From a virus: a stretch of 24,644 nucleotides of DNA. Below are positions 8,360 through 14,048 of this stretch, in pieces. The stretch lies in the IMG/VR virus record IMGVR_UViG_3300033148_000736, positions 1 to 24,644 of that record, one strand, 5' to 3'. The translations under genes were made by a program, and so were the position numbers. The notes beneath the pieces were generated by a model, which made no database searches, was not told the origin of the DNA, and saw only the letters and a program-made list of their open reading frames with translations. The first letter of the stretch is position 1; the number at the start of each line of letters is the position of its first letter.

Positions 8360-8603
8360 AAATTTAATAATAGAAAAAATAAAAGAAGGAACTACTGAAA
8401 CAAAAGGTGGTTTACTTTTAGCAGGTTTACATAGAGACGATATAAGGTACATTAGAGCAAACGTAGTTGAAATAGGAGACGAAGTTGTTGGATTACAAAA
8501 AAACGACGTTATATACTACGATAGACATGCTGGACACAAGATAGAAATTAACGATAGATCATACCACGTAATTAAGACACAAGATGTGGTTGTTGTTTTA
8601 TGA
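8343..8603 (+). CDS. groES: Short GroES-like co-chaperonin (Cpn10 fold)
   Basis: An 86-residue lid protein predicted to cap the chaperonin ring encoded just upstream. It shows the Cpn10 layout: a first strand RNLIIEKI (6-13), a mobile loop (about 15-32) with GGLLLAG in place of E. coli GGIVLTG, then ANVVEIGDEV, a KNDVIYY segment matching VGDIVIF, and a C-terminal KTQDVVVVL matching the ESDILAIV end. E. coli GroES has 97 residues. The shortfall lies where the beta-hairpin roof would be (NGRILENGEV region), so the lid may be open at the top. The start ATG lies 17 bases inside the end of the chaperonin gene and the stop overlaps the next ATG (ATGA), pointing to translational coupling. The order groEL-groES is the reverse of the bacterial operon. 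Confidence 0.88.
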   Translation: MKAVGRNLIIEKIKEGTTETKGGLLLAGLHRDDIRYIRANVVEIGDEVVGLQKNDVIYYDRHAGHKIEINDRSYHVIKTQDVVVVL

Positions 8604-9043
8604 AAAAGCTAGACGCAGGTAATTTAAAAGATTTAAACTTGCTAAAACATTACCGTATAATACGCAAATGGGCTTGTAAAAACAACAGCTTACGTGAGTC
8701 TGATTTAGAGTTATTAATATATCTTGACTGCATAGATCTTTTTACGAAAAAAGATTTTGAAGCAGGTGTATATTCTTATAGTTGGGATAATAGACGTTGG
8801 TCTAGATTGATAAAAGAAAACTGGATAACTGTTTGGAGAAAAAGAAACAGAACAACACAGACTTATAATATATATAAAGTTTCTTTTAAAGGTAAGCAAT
8901 TAATAAATAGAATTTACAAGATAATGCTAGGAGATGAAAAAATACCTACTAGCTCTAGAAGAAACAAAATAATTAACGGTAAATCTTACATGGATAAGGT
9001 TTTGACTAAATCCATAAAAAACGTAAACAAAGATACATTATGA
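8600..9043 (+). CDS. Possible winged-helix DNA-binding protein
   Basis: A 147-residue, strongly basic protein coupled to the co-chaperonin gene by an ATGA overlap and to the next gene by another 4-base overlap. The N-terminal half is helical (HYRIIRKWACKNN, LRESDLELLIYLDCID). It is followed by a helix around W68-E78 and a basic, Arg-rich hairpin (TVWRKRNRTTQTYNIYKVS), then FKGKQLINRIYKIML. That order of helices, basic hairpin and final T/S-x-KG-K-x-L helix resembles MarR-type winged-helix proteins. It might regulate late genes or bind DNA during packaging. The assignment rests on pattern only and no structure match was tested. Confidence 0.5.
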   Translation: MKKLDAGNLKDLNLLKHYRIIRKWACKNNSLRESDLELLIYLDCIDLFTKKDFEAGVYSYSWDNRRWSRLIKENWITVWRKRNRTTQTYNIYKVSFKGKQLINRIYKIMLGDEKIPTSSRRNKIINGKSYMDKVLTKSIKNVNKDTL

Positions 9044-9438
9044 TTCCATTCATGAACTTCGGAAGATCTGCTGGTGGGCTACTAAGCGGTTTAGCATCTA
9101 AACTTGCAGCTAGACAATCACAATCAGCAACTGGTCAAAATACTAGTAATAATAACATTCAAGACTTAACGTCAAGAGTTAGTGCTTTAGAATCAGCACA
9201 ACAATCAGCGGTGGGTTCAACTCCCCCTGCAGATCCAGCCTCAGCTATGGCTGCTGATATTTCTGATCAAGGTTCTTTAGCTGCTTCTAATCCAAGTATG
9301 ATGGGTGTATCGCAAATGCAAAATAGCCCTATAAGTGAAAAAGCTTTTGGTTTACCAAACGAACAAATAACAGGAACATTTCAACCTCAGCAACAAATGC
9401 TAGAGCAGTCTATGAACGTCCCTATGATTAACATGTAA
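9040..9438 (+). CDS. Low-complexity Gln/Ser/Met-rich protein, probably virion-associated
   Basis: A 132-residue protein of unknown function. It opens with a Gly/Ala/Ser-rich amphipathic stretch (FGRSAGGLLSGLASKLAAR), then a short predicted coiled coil (IQDLTSRVSALESAQQS). The rest is a disordered tail rich in Gln, Met, Ser and Pro with no aromatic core. Small proteins of this kind are often minor or internal virion components, and the neighbours on the downstream side look structural. It overlaps the previous gene by 4 bases. I do not recognise the family. Confidence 0.65.
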   Translation: MIPFMNFGRSAGGLLSGLASKLAARQSQSATGQNTSNNNIQDLTSRVSALESAQQSAVGSTPPADPASAMAADISDQGSLAASNPSMMGVSQMQNSPISEKAFGLPNEQITGTFQPQQQMLEQSMNVPMINM

Positions 9439-9450
9439 ATAAAAAAAATT

Positions 9451-9669
9451 ATGCATAAAACAGATCCAAATTACAATGAAACTATGGCATCTAAAAACGC
9501 TCACGGCGTGGTAGGTGAAAGCGCTATATGGGACGGACCATTAGATCAAGAAGGTAGAGTACACGGAATGGGCTCTAGCTCAGGAATAACAGGTATGCAA
9601 ATATCAAAAGCAGCTGTGCCTTATAAAGGTTTAAATGCTGTTTTGTGTGCTCAAGGAAAACAATATTAA
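9451..9669 (+). CDS. Small protein of unknown function
   Basis: A 72-residue protein starting at ATG 9451 behind an A-rich leader (aaaaaaatt) and ending 10 bases before the next gene. It is Gly/Ser-rich (HGMGSSSGITGMQ) with a short C-terminal beta pattern (YKGLNAVLCAQGKQY). No membrane segment or known motif is visible. Its position among small likely structural genes suggests a virion or assembly role, but this is context only. Confidence 0.65.
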   Translation: MHKTDPNYNETMASKNAHGVVGESAIWDGPLDQEGRVHGMGSSSGITGMQISKAAVPYKGLNAVLCAQGKQY

Positions 9670-9679
9670 AAAAAAATAA

Positions 9680-10036
9680 ATGGGACTATTTAGAACACAA
9701 GACGCTGTAATAAGCAAAGCAATGCCATTGACAGGTGCAATGATTGCAAGTATAGATGTTAGACCAGCTTGGGAATTTCAAAATCAATCAGGCGTATTAG
9801 GTACTAACTTAAATTCATCTGTTATATACTGTGGAGACATGGGTACAGCTGGTGATGCAAAAATAACTGTAATTTTACCAGGAGTGGTATCAGCAACAGG
9901 AGGTGCGCCAGTACCGTCTCAAGCTATAACATTTGAAGGTTTACAATCAGGAACTATACTTCCCGTAGCTGTAGATTATGTAACAGCAGTTGCAGGAACA
10001 GGTATAACAGTAAGTGACTTTATAGTAGGTAGATAA
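9680..10036 (+). CDS. Small beta-rich protein, probable virion component
   Basis: A 118-residue protein with beta-strand spacing throughout and a C-terminal pattern FEGLQSGTILPVAVDYV followed by GITVSDFIVGR. This 'gly-x-x-leu-pro-val ... val ... iso-val' ending recurs in small structural proteins of many tailed phages, where products are reported as minor head or spike-like components. It starts at ATG 9680 after a run of nine A and leads into the next gene with a three-base gap. The link to that family is from memory of the pattern, not from a search. Confidence 0.65.
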   Translation: MGLFRTQDAVISKAMPLTGAMIASIDVRPAWEFQNQSGVLGTNLNSSVIYCGDMGTAGDAKITVILPGVVSATGGAPVPSQAITFEGLQSGTILPVAVDYVTAVAGTGITVSDFIVGR

Positions 10037-10039
10037 AAT

Positions 10040-10276
10040 ATGGATACAAAAAAAGGATACACAGGACAATACTCTGGTAACTATCACAGACATACTAGAG
10101 TGACTCAACACAACTACAAGGCTACAAGAGCTGATGATATACACCATATGAAATATCTAAAAGAAGATATTGATTATGATAATGAACATGGTCACAGTGA
10201 TATAGATATGACTGCTGATGAAAAACACATTTCAAAATTAGCTGGAGATCTTAAGTATGATGAAAAACATCATTAA
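10040..10276 (+). CDS. Small His/Asp-rich hydrophilic protein
   Basis: A 78-residue, highly hydrophilic protein with ten histidines and many Asp, Lys and Tyr, several His in pairs (DDIHH, EKHH). The first 30 residues are basic and aromatic (GYTGQYSGNYHRHTR) and the rest is acidic. It starts three bases after the previous stop. The composition suggests metal binding or a disordered linker, but no named motif is present. Function is unknown. Confidence 0.65.
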   Translation: MDTKKGYTGQYSGNYHRHTRVTQHNYKATRADDIHHMKYLKEDIDYDNEHGHSDIDMTADEKHISKLAGDLKYDEKHH

Positions 10277-10309
10277 AACAAACAGAGTAAACTGATAAAT
10301 CACATAAAA

Positions 10310-10345
10310 CAAAAACAAAAACAAAAACAAAAACAAAAACAAAAA
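10310..10345 (+). repeat. Six perfect CAAAAA repeats forming the leader of the next gene
   Basis: C residues fall at 10310, 10316, 10322, 10328, 10334 and 10340, each followed by five A. The array ends two bases before the ATG at 10348. It contains no Shine-Dalgarno and is unstructured. In Bacteroidota, A-rich leaders are associated with strong translation, so this may be a translation enhancer whose strength varies with copy number. Confidence 0.9.
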
Positions 10346-10347
10346 TT

Positions 10348-10812
10348 ATGGCAAAATTTGTAAAATTTAAAATCGTAAACAACAACGCTACTTTAGCAGC
10401 TGGGGGAGATTACTCTAGAGATGTATTAGTAAACGTTGATGACATTGAAAACGTAGGAGATGTTGTAGCAGCAGGAAACTACAGTGTAGTAGTAACATTA
10501 AAAGGAATTGTTGGACTAGGAGTTGGTCATGCTGACGGAGCTACTGTACCAGCAGATACTATTGGTGGTAGAATACTTACTCTTCAAGTTTCAAAAAGCC
10601 CTATTGGAGCTGCTACTCCAGCTAACGCTGATGAGCCAGTTGCAATCACTGTACCTGCTAACATGCCTTCTCAATCTATTATAAAAGCTTTAACAGCTAA
10701 CCCTGGTGGTGTAGCTGCTTCTTGCCAGTTAGGTAAAGACGGAGCTGGATTACCATCTAGCAATCAAATGTACTGGTCAAGCGCTGTATTTAGTTCTGAT
10801 TCAACTCTATAG
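10348..10812 (+). CDS. Probable abundant small virion protein
   Basis: A 154-residue protein beginning MAKFVKFKIVNNN, beta-rich and Gly/Ala/Val-rich, with no charged low-complexity or membrane region. It has a leader made of six CAAAAA repeats and, like the capsid gene, favours a small set of codons (gct, gta, aac, gga), both suggesting high expression. Such a small, beta-rich, strongly expressed protein between head genes could be a decoration, head-fibre or cement protein. I do not recognise a specific family, so the role is inferred from composition and context. Confidence 0.65.
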   Translation: MAKFVKFKIVNNNATLAAGGDYSRDVLVNVDDIENVGDVVAAGNYSVVVTLKGIVGLGVGHADGATVPADTIGGRILTLQVSKSPIGAATPANADEPVAITVPANMPSQSIIKALTANPGGVAASCQLGKDGAGLPSSNQMYWSSAVFSSDSTL

Positions 10813-10815
10813 TAG

Positions 10816-10971
10816 ATGAAATCTAGAGGACTTGGCGACAGCATTGCTAAATTCACACAGAAAACAGGTGTTAAGACTATCGTAGACAGAGTGTCTGATG
10901 GTCTTAACATTAACTGTGGTTGTAATAATAGACAAGAATGGTTTAACGAAAAGTTTCCTTACAGAAGATAA
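10816..10971 (+). CDS. 51-residue basic protein with CGC motif
   Basis: A short gene with ATG at 10816, three bases after the previous stop, and TAA at 10969-10971, one base before the next ATG. The product opens with MKSRGLGDSIAKFTQKTG (helical, basic) and ends CGCNNRQEWFNEKFPYRR. The pattern GLGDxIAKFT...CGC-xx-R-xxx-x-N-x-x-FP is one I know as a recurring small hypothetical in tailed phages, so I consider it real despite its size. The CGC pair may bind metal or a partner. The exact fit between its neighbours also supports it. Function is unknown. Confidence 0.75.
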   Translation: MKSRGLGDSIAKFTQKTGVKTIVDRVSDGLNINCGCNNRQEWFNEKFPYRR

Positions 10972-10972
10972 C

Positions 10973-11338
10973 ATGGCATTTAAAATTAATTCTCCGTTTG
11001 ATTTAAGCAAGATGAGTACATCTGTGTTCGAAAGAGATATGGGAGAGGATCCTGTATTTGCTAGAACACCTAAAAACGGGGTTATCATTATAAACGAAGA
11101 CTTAAAAGATCCAGTAGAATTAGAGAAAACATTAGCTCATGAACTAGTTCACGTTAATCAATATAAAGATGAATTAAAAAATCCAGGTACTGGATTAGAT
11201 TATGAGGTTGATTCTAAAGGAGCTGGTAAAGTAATGTTTAAAGGAAAAGAGTACGACTATTCAGTAATGCAAGCCGGTAAAGGTCCTTGGGAAAAAGACG
11301 CATACGCCGCAGAAAGAAAATTAAAGCAAACAAATTAA
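10973..11338 (+). CDS. Minimal HExxH zinc metallopeptidase-like protein
   Basis: A 121-residue protein. The frame is open further upstream (to a GTG/ATG region near 10898), but that extension would overlap most of the 51-residue gene, so ATG 10973 is preferred. It contains AHELVHVNQY with H56, E57 and H60 (HExxH zinc motif and catalytic Glu). About 47 residues later comes PWEKDAYAAE, where E107 is a good candidate for the third ligand, as in gluzincin-like minimal peptidases. No signal peptide is seen. Possible roles are processing of scaffold or virion proteins or attack on a host protein. The family occurs as a small protein in other phage structural regions; activity is not shown. Confidence 0.75.
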   Translation: MAFKINSPFDLSKMSTSVFERDMGEDPVFARTPKNGVIIINEDLKDPVELEKTLAHELVHVNQYKDELKNPGTGLDYEVDSKGAGKVMFKGKEYDYSVMQAGKGPWEKDAYAAERKLKQTN

Positions 11339-11348
11339 AAAAACAACA

Positions 11349-12116
11349 ATGGCAAAAATGAAAACAAATCAAGATGGCGGAAGTTATTCTGCTAAAAAAT
11401 CAAGCGCTCCAGCAAAGGAGTTAGCGGCAAACCAAAAAGGAGCTGCTAAGAAAAAACCAGACGCAAACGGAAATGGTGTGCCTGATTATGCTGAAGATGG
11501 TAAAGGAGCTTCAAGAATGGGTTACAACCAATCTTTTAATGGTTCAGCAAGAAAAAATTGCTACCAAAAAGGAGCTGCTAAAGTTCAAGATATTATGACT
11601 AATGGAGGTGCTGCTAAATACATGAAGCATGGACCAGCCGATAAAGGACATGGAGATGACGACAGAGTGCATACTCATAAGACTAGTGGATCTTACGGTT
11701 TAAACCCAAACACAGGAGGAATGGGTAGAGGATCTTTAGTAGGTAAAAAAGCAAGTAATAATTTAACTATTACTCACGATCCTCAACACAAGGACTTATC
11801 AATGGCCGGTAGACTTGCTAATTCAATGCTTTTTGATAGCACTGGATCTGATGATACTTATCCTGGTGATTACTTAAATCGCGTTAGAAGAACTGGAGGT
11901 TCAGCTGGATCTGTTAATAGATATGGAGAAACTAAGATTGGAGCTAACTTTTTTCCACCAGAAAATAAAATTAAAACACCAACTGTTAAGACTGGATACG
12001 TAAGTGATTCAAGAACAAATAAACCAGTAGGTGATGGAGATACTGTTTTTAATGATGCAAATCAAGATGGTACTATGTTAGGTAGAGGTTTATCTTACTT
12101 AAGAAGTAAATTTTAA
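11349..12116 (+). CDS. Gly/Lys-rich protein with EF-hand-like loops
   Basis: A 255-residue, basic, Gly/Asn/Ser/Lys-rich protein with little hydrophobic core, mostly disordered in appearance. Near the N-terminus, DANGNGVPDYAED (38-50) fits a calcium-binding loop (D-x-N-x-N-G-x-x-D), and NDANQDGT near the C-terminus is a partial second one. The N-terminal 35 residues are Lys/Ala-rich. It starts 10 bases after the peptidase gene and its stop is directly followed by the holin start codon. Proteins with this make-up often sit inside phage heads or link structural parts; that role is inferred. Confidence 0.7.
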   Translation: MAKMKTNQDGGSYSAKKSSAPAKELAANQKGAAKKKPDANGNGVPDYAEDGKGASRMGYNQSFNGSARKNCYQKGAAKVQDIMTNGGAAKYMKHGPADKGHGDDDRVHTHKTSGSYGLNPNTGGMGRGSLVGKKASNNLTITHDPQHKDLSMAGRLANSMLFDSTGSDDTYPGDYLNRVRRTGGSAGSVNRYGETKIGANFFPPENKIKTPTVKTGYVSDSRTNKPVGDGDTVFNDANQDGTMLGRGLSYLRSKF

Positions 12117-12518
12117 TTGAAAAAAATAATTCAATGGCTTACGGGTGGCGTCATCAAAGAAGTTGGTGACGTCATTGATAAGCTTACAACCACGAAAGAG
12201 GAAAAGCTGCTAATTAAAAAGCAAATCCAAGAAATTATGGATAAGGCTAATGCTGAAGCAGAGAGTCAAATAACAAGGCGTTGGGAAAGCGATATGAAAT
12301 CAGATTCATGGCTTTCTAAAAACACACGACCTATGGCTTTAATATTTTTATCTATTATGGCTATAGCTTTTATATGGGTTGATAGTCATCATGAAATATC
12401 TTTTACCGTAGAGCAAGAGTGGATTGGATTATTAAAACAGTTACTTACAACTGTTTATATAGCTTACTTTGGATCACGAGGTGTGGAAAAATTCAAATCT
12501 ATAAGTAATAATAAATAG
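12117..12518 (+). CDS. Holin, similar to the 3TM GTA-type holin family
   Basis: A 133-residue membrane protein. An N-terminal helical region rich in Lys and Glu (about 16-55) is followed by ITRRWESDMKSDSWLSKNTRP, then a transmembrane segment (about 72-89, MALIFLSIMAIAFIWV) and a second hydrophobic segment (about 103-119), ending FGSRGVEKFKS. The SW-x-x-K-x-x-RP sequence before the first membrane helix and the GxRGxEK end match the 'Holin of 3TMs, for gene-transfer release' family. It should form inner-membrane pores at lysis. The start is TTG at 12117, directly after the previous TAA; no in-frame ATG occurs before codon 41, inside the conserved region, so TTG is favoured. Confidence 0.8.
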   Translation: MKKIIQWLTGGVIKEVGDVIDKLTTTKEEKLLIKKQIQEIMDKANAEAESQITRRWESDMKSDSWLSKNTRPMALIFLSIMAIAFIWVDSHHEISFTVEQEWIGLLKQLLTTVYIAYFGSRGVEKFKSISNNK

Positions 12519-12544
12519 TAAGAGTATTAATTAAATAAAATAAA

Positions 12545-12739
12545 ATGAAATATTTAAAACTAGTAATGTACACGTTATTAGTGCCTGGATATTATTTTTT
12601 AGCTTACATGCTAAATCAAAATCCAGTTACACAAAAATATTCGTGGGACATGACATTGACACTTCTTCCATGCTTTTTTTTAGCCGTATGGATTTTGGGT
12701 GGAATTAGATTATTAAGAAAAACAATTAAATTAAATTAA
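12545..12739 (+). CDS. Small two-helix membrane protein, possible second lysis protein
   Basis: A 64-residue protein with two hydrophobic segments (about 6-22 and 36-57), a short polar loop (NQNPVTQKYSWD) and a basic C-terminal end (RLLRKTIKLN), giving a hairpin with both ends likely cytoplasmic. It follows the holin by 26 bases. It may be a holin partner, antiholin or other membrane accessory protein. No spanin lipobox or endolysin is visible nearby. Confidence 0.65.
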   Translation: MKYLKLVMYTLLVPGYYFLAYMLNQNPVTQKYSWDMTLTLLPCFFLAVWILGGIRLLRKTIKLN

Positions 12740-12742
12740 ATT

Positions 12743-13006
12743 ATGAGTAAAGTAAAAGAAATGAAAGTAAACAAGATTACAGAAGAGCAATTAAAAACTG
12801 TAACTGAGCAACAGACTAAGATGAATGATCTGTTAAGACATATAGGTTTGTTAGACGTGCAAAAATTAAACACACACGCTGCTATTAAAGAAATAACTGC
12901 TGAAATAGATAAAACAAAAAAAGAATTAGAAGATCAATATGGTCAAGTCAATATAGACTTAAAAGATGGTTCTTATACAGACATTGAGCAGAAAGATGAC
13001 AAATAA
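12743..13006 (+). CDS. Small coiled-coil protein
   Basis: An 87-residue, mostly helical, charged protein. A long heptad-like region (about 14-66) ends in ELEDQYGQVNIDLKDGSY, a helix-to-strand ending that recurs in small phage hypotheticals. It starts three bases after the previous stop behind an attaaattaaatt leader and overlaps the next gene by 11 bases. Its position upstream of the terminase genes suggests a packaging or assembly role, without direct evidence. Confidence 0.7.
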   Translation: MSKVKEMKVNKITEEQLKTVTEQQTKMNDLLRHIGLLDVQKLNTHAAIKEITAEIDKTKKELEDQYGQVNIDLKDGSYTDIEQKDDK

Positions 13007-13223
13007 TATTAGAAAGATTAGTATTGGGTCTGACTACAAAAATGATGCTATGCATTACTCTGTAGGTCAACAAGTTTATGGTGGCCATGAAATATCACAT
13101 ATACTTTTTGAAGACTCAGATAATTCTTATAATATACATATAAAGAAAAACAACGAGGTATTGCCATGGAAAAAGTTTAACTCTAACATGGCTATATCCG
13201 TTGAGTACGATTTAGAATACTAA
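12996..13223 (+). CDS. 75-residue protein of a recurring phage family, function unknown
   Basis: The start at ATG 12996 is preferred over an upstream ATG at 12966 because it leaves only an 11-base overlap with the coiled-coil gene and begins at the conserved part. The product has a beta-rich layout: ISIGSDYKNDAMHYSVGQ, then SYNIHIKKN, WKKFNSNM and SVEYDLEY. The IGxDYKxxAMHYxVGQ...WKxFN...EYxL pattern is one I have seen in other phage genomes as hypothetical. Its last A is the first base of the next ATG, a one-base overlap that suggests translational coupling. Confidence 0.7.
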   Translation: MTNNIRKISIGSDYKNDAMHYSVGQQVYGGHEISHILFEDSDNSYNIHIKKNNEVLPWKKFNSNMAISVEYDLEY

Positions 13224-13828
13224 TGAAAAGCTTATACGACTTTATAGTTAGACCGGTTGGAAACGAATACGATAACGAAATAGAAATAGGTAATAAAAAA
13301 ATAATACTTAATACTAAAATAGAAAGTTTTAAATTCGTTAACAACATAGCCGAGGTTGTAGAAATTCCTAAAGCATTTAAAACACCTATAAATAAAGGTG
13401 ACTTCATAGTTATACATCACAATGTTTTTCGCACGTTCTACGACATGAAAGGTGTTAAGAAAAAAAGTAGATCATCATTTGTTGATGGTTTATATTTTTG
13501 TGCACTAGATCAAGTGTATCTTTATAAGAAAAAAGACAAATGGAAATCTATAAACAATAGATGTTTTATAAAACCACTAGTTAATAAAGATGGTTTAGAA
13601 GTGAGTAAAGAGCAAAAACTTATTGGTATACTTAAAATAGGTAATAGCTCCTTAGAAGCTCTAGGAATAAGCGAGGGTGACACTGTAGGCTACACGCCTT
13701 ATGGTGAATATGACTTCATTGTAGATAAAGAGCGGTTGTATTGTATGAAATCAAATGATATTGTAATTAAGTATGGAGATCAACAAAACCAAAAGGAATA
13801 TAATCCAAGCTGGGCAAGTAGCAGTTGA
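13223..13828 (+). CDS. Tandem GroES-like (double Cpn10) protein, putative
   Basis: A 201-residue soluble protein that I read as two consecutive GroES-type beta barrels. Repeat 1 (about 5-104): DFIVRPVG, NKKIILNT, AEVVEIPK, INKGDFIVIHHNVFR, then DQVYLYKK. Repeat 2 (about 113-185): CFIKPLVN, IGILKIGN, ISEGDTVGYTPYGEYDF, then ERLYCMKSNDIVIKYG. The second half follows the end of E. coli GroES closely (GEVLAVGN ... VKVGDIVIFNDGYG ... EVLIMSESDILAIV). A tandem Cpn10 is known in chloroplast Cpn20. It lies just before the terminase genes, about 5 kb from groEL. It may be a second co-chaperonin or a virion or assembly factor that reuses the fold. No GG-[IVL]3 mobile loop as clear as that of the 86-residue protein is visible, so partnership with GroEL is uncertain. 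Confidence 0.55.
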   Translation: MKSLYDFIVRPVGNEYDNEIEIGNKKIILNTKIESFKFVNNIAEVVEIPKAFKTPINKGDFIVIHHNVFRTFYDMKGVKKKSRSSFVDGLYFCALDQVYLYKKKDKWKSINNRCFIKPLVNKDGLEVSKEQKLIGILKIGNSSLEALGISEGDTVGYTPYGEYDFIVDKERLYCMKSNDIVIKYGDQQNQKEYNPSWASSS

Positions 13829-14048
13829 GGAGTTAATAAAAGTAGCTAAAGAAGCTATTGTTGATTCTGATGATGATATATCAGCAGATAGACTAAAAAA
13901 CGCAGCGGCTACAAAAAAGTTAGCTATATTTGATGCTTTTGAAATATTAAATAGAATACAGGAAGAAGAGGACTTGTTAAATGAAAAACCTAAAAAAGTT
14001 AAAGAAGAAACAGCTTTTAAAGGTTTTGCTGAAGGTAGATCTAGATAA
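13773..14048 (+). CDS. terS: Small terminase subunit candidate
   Basis: A 91-residue, helical protein (RNIIQAGQVAVEELIKVAKEA, then KNAAATKKLAIFDAFEILNRIQ) that ends one base into the TerL start codon. Its place directly upstream of TerL, small size and helical content match a small terminase subunit or a TerL-linked packaging helper. No clear N-terminal helix-turn-helix is visible, which weakens the call. The only ATG (13773) gives a 56-base overlap with the tandem-GroES gene, larger than the other overlaps here. Confidence 0.5.
   Translation: MEINKTKRNIIQAGQVAVEELIKVAKEAIVDSDDDISADRLKNAAATKKLAIFDAFEILNRIQEEEDLLNEKPKKVKEETAFKGFAEGRSR

Noticed and set aside
6788-8603. Host DNA or a misassembled bacterial groESL operon
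   Set aside because: Gene order is reversed, sequence is divergent, no GGM tail, leaders and compact spacing match the phage genes on both sides.
10310-10345. CRISPR-like array
   Set aside because: Six contiguous hexamers with no spacers; a simple sequence repeat in a leader.
10898-10972. Longer version of the metallopeptidase beginning near 10898
   Set aside because: It would overlap most of the 51-residue CGC gene; its upstream residues (a Val/Leu-rich stretch) look like a shadow, and ATG 10973 sits one base after that gene's stop.
11460-11500. Dockerin domain
   Set aside because: Only one good calcium-loop motif and a partial distant one; dockerins need two adjacent loops with helices.
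12966-12995. Earlier ATG for the 75-residue protein
   Set aside because: It adds ten residues without family character and enlarges the overlap with the coiled-coil gene; ATG 12996 starts right before the conserved part.
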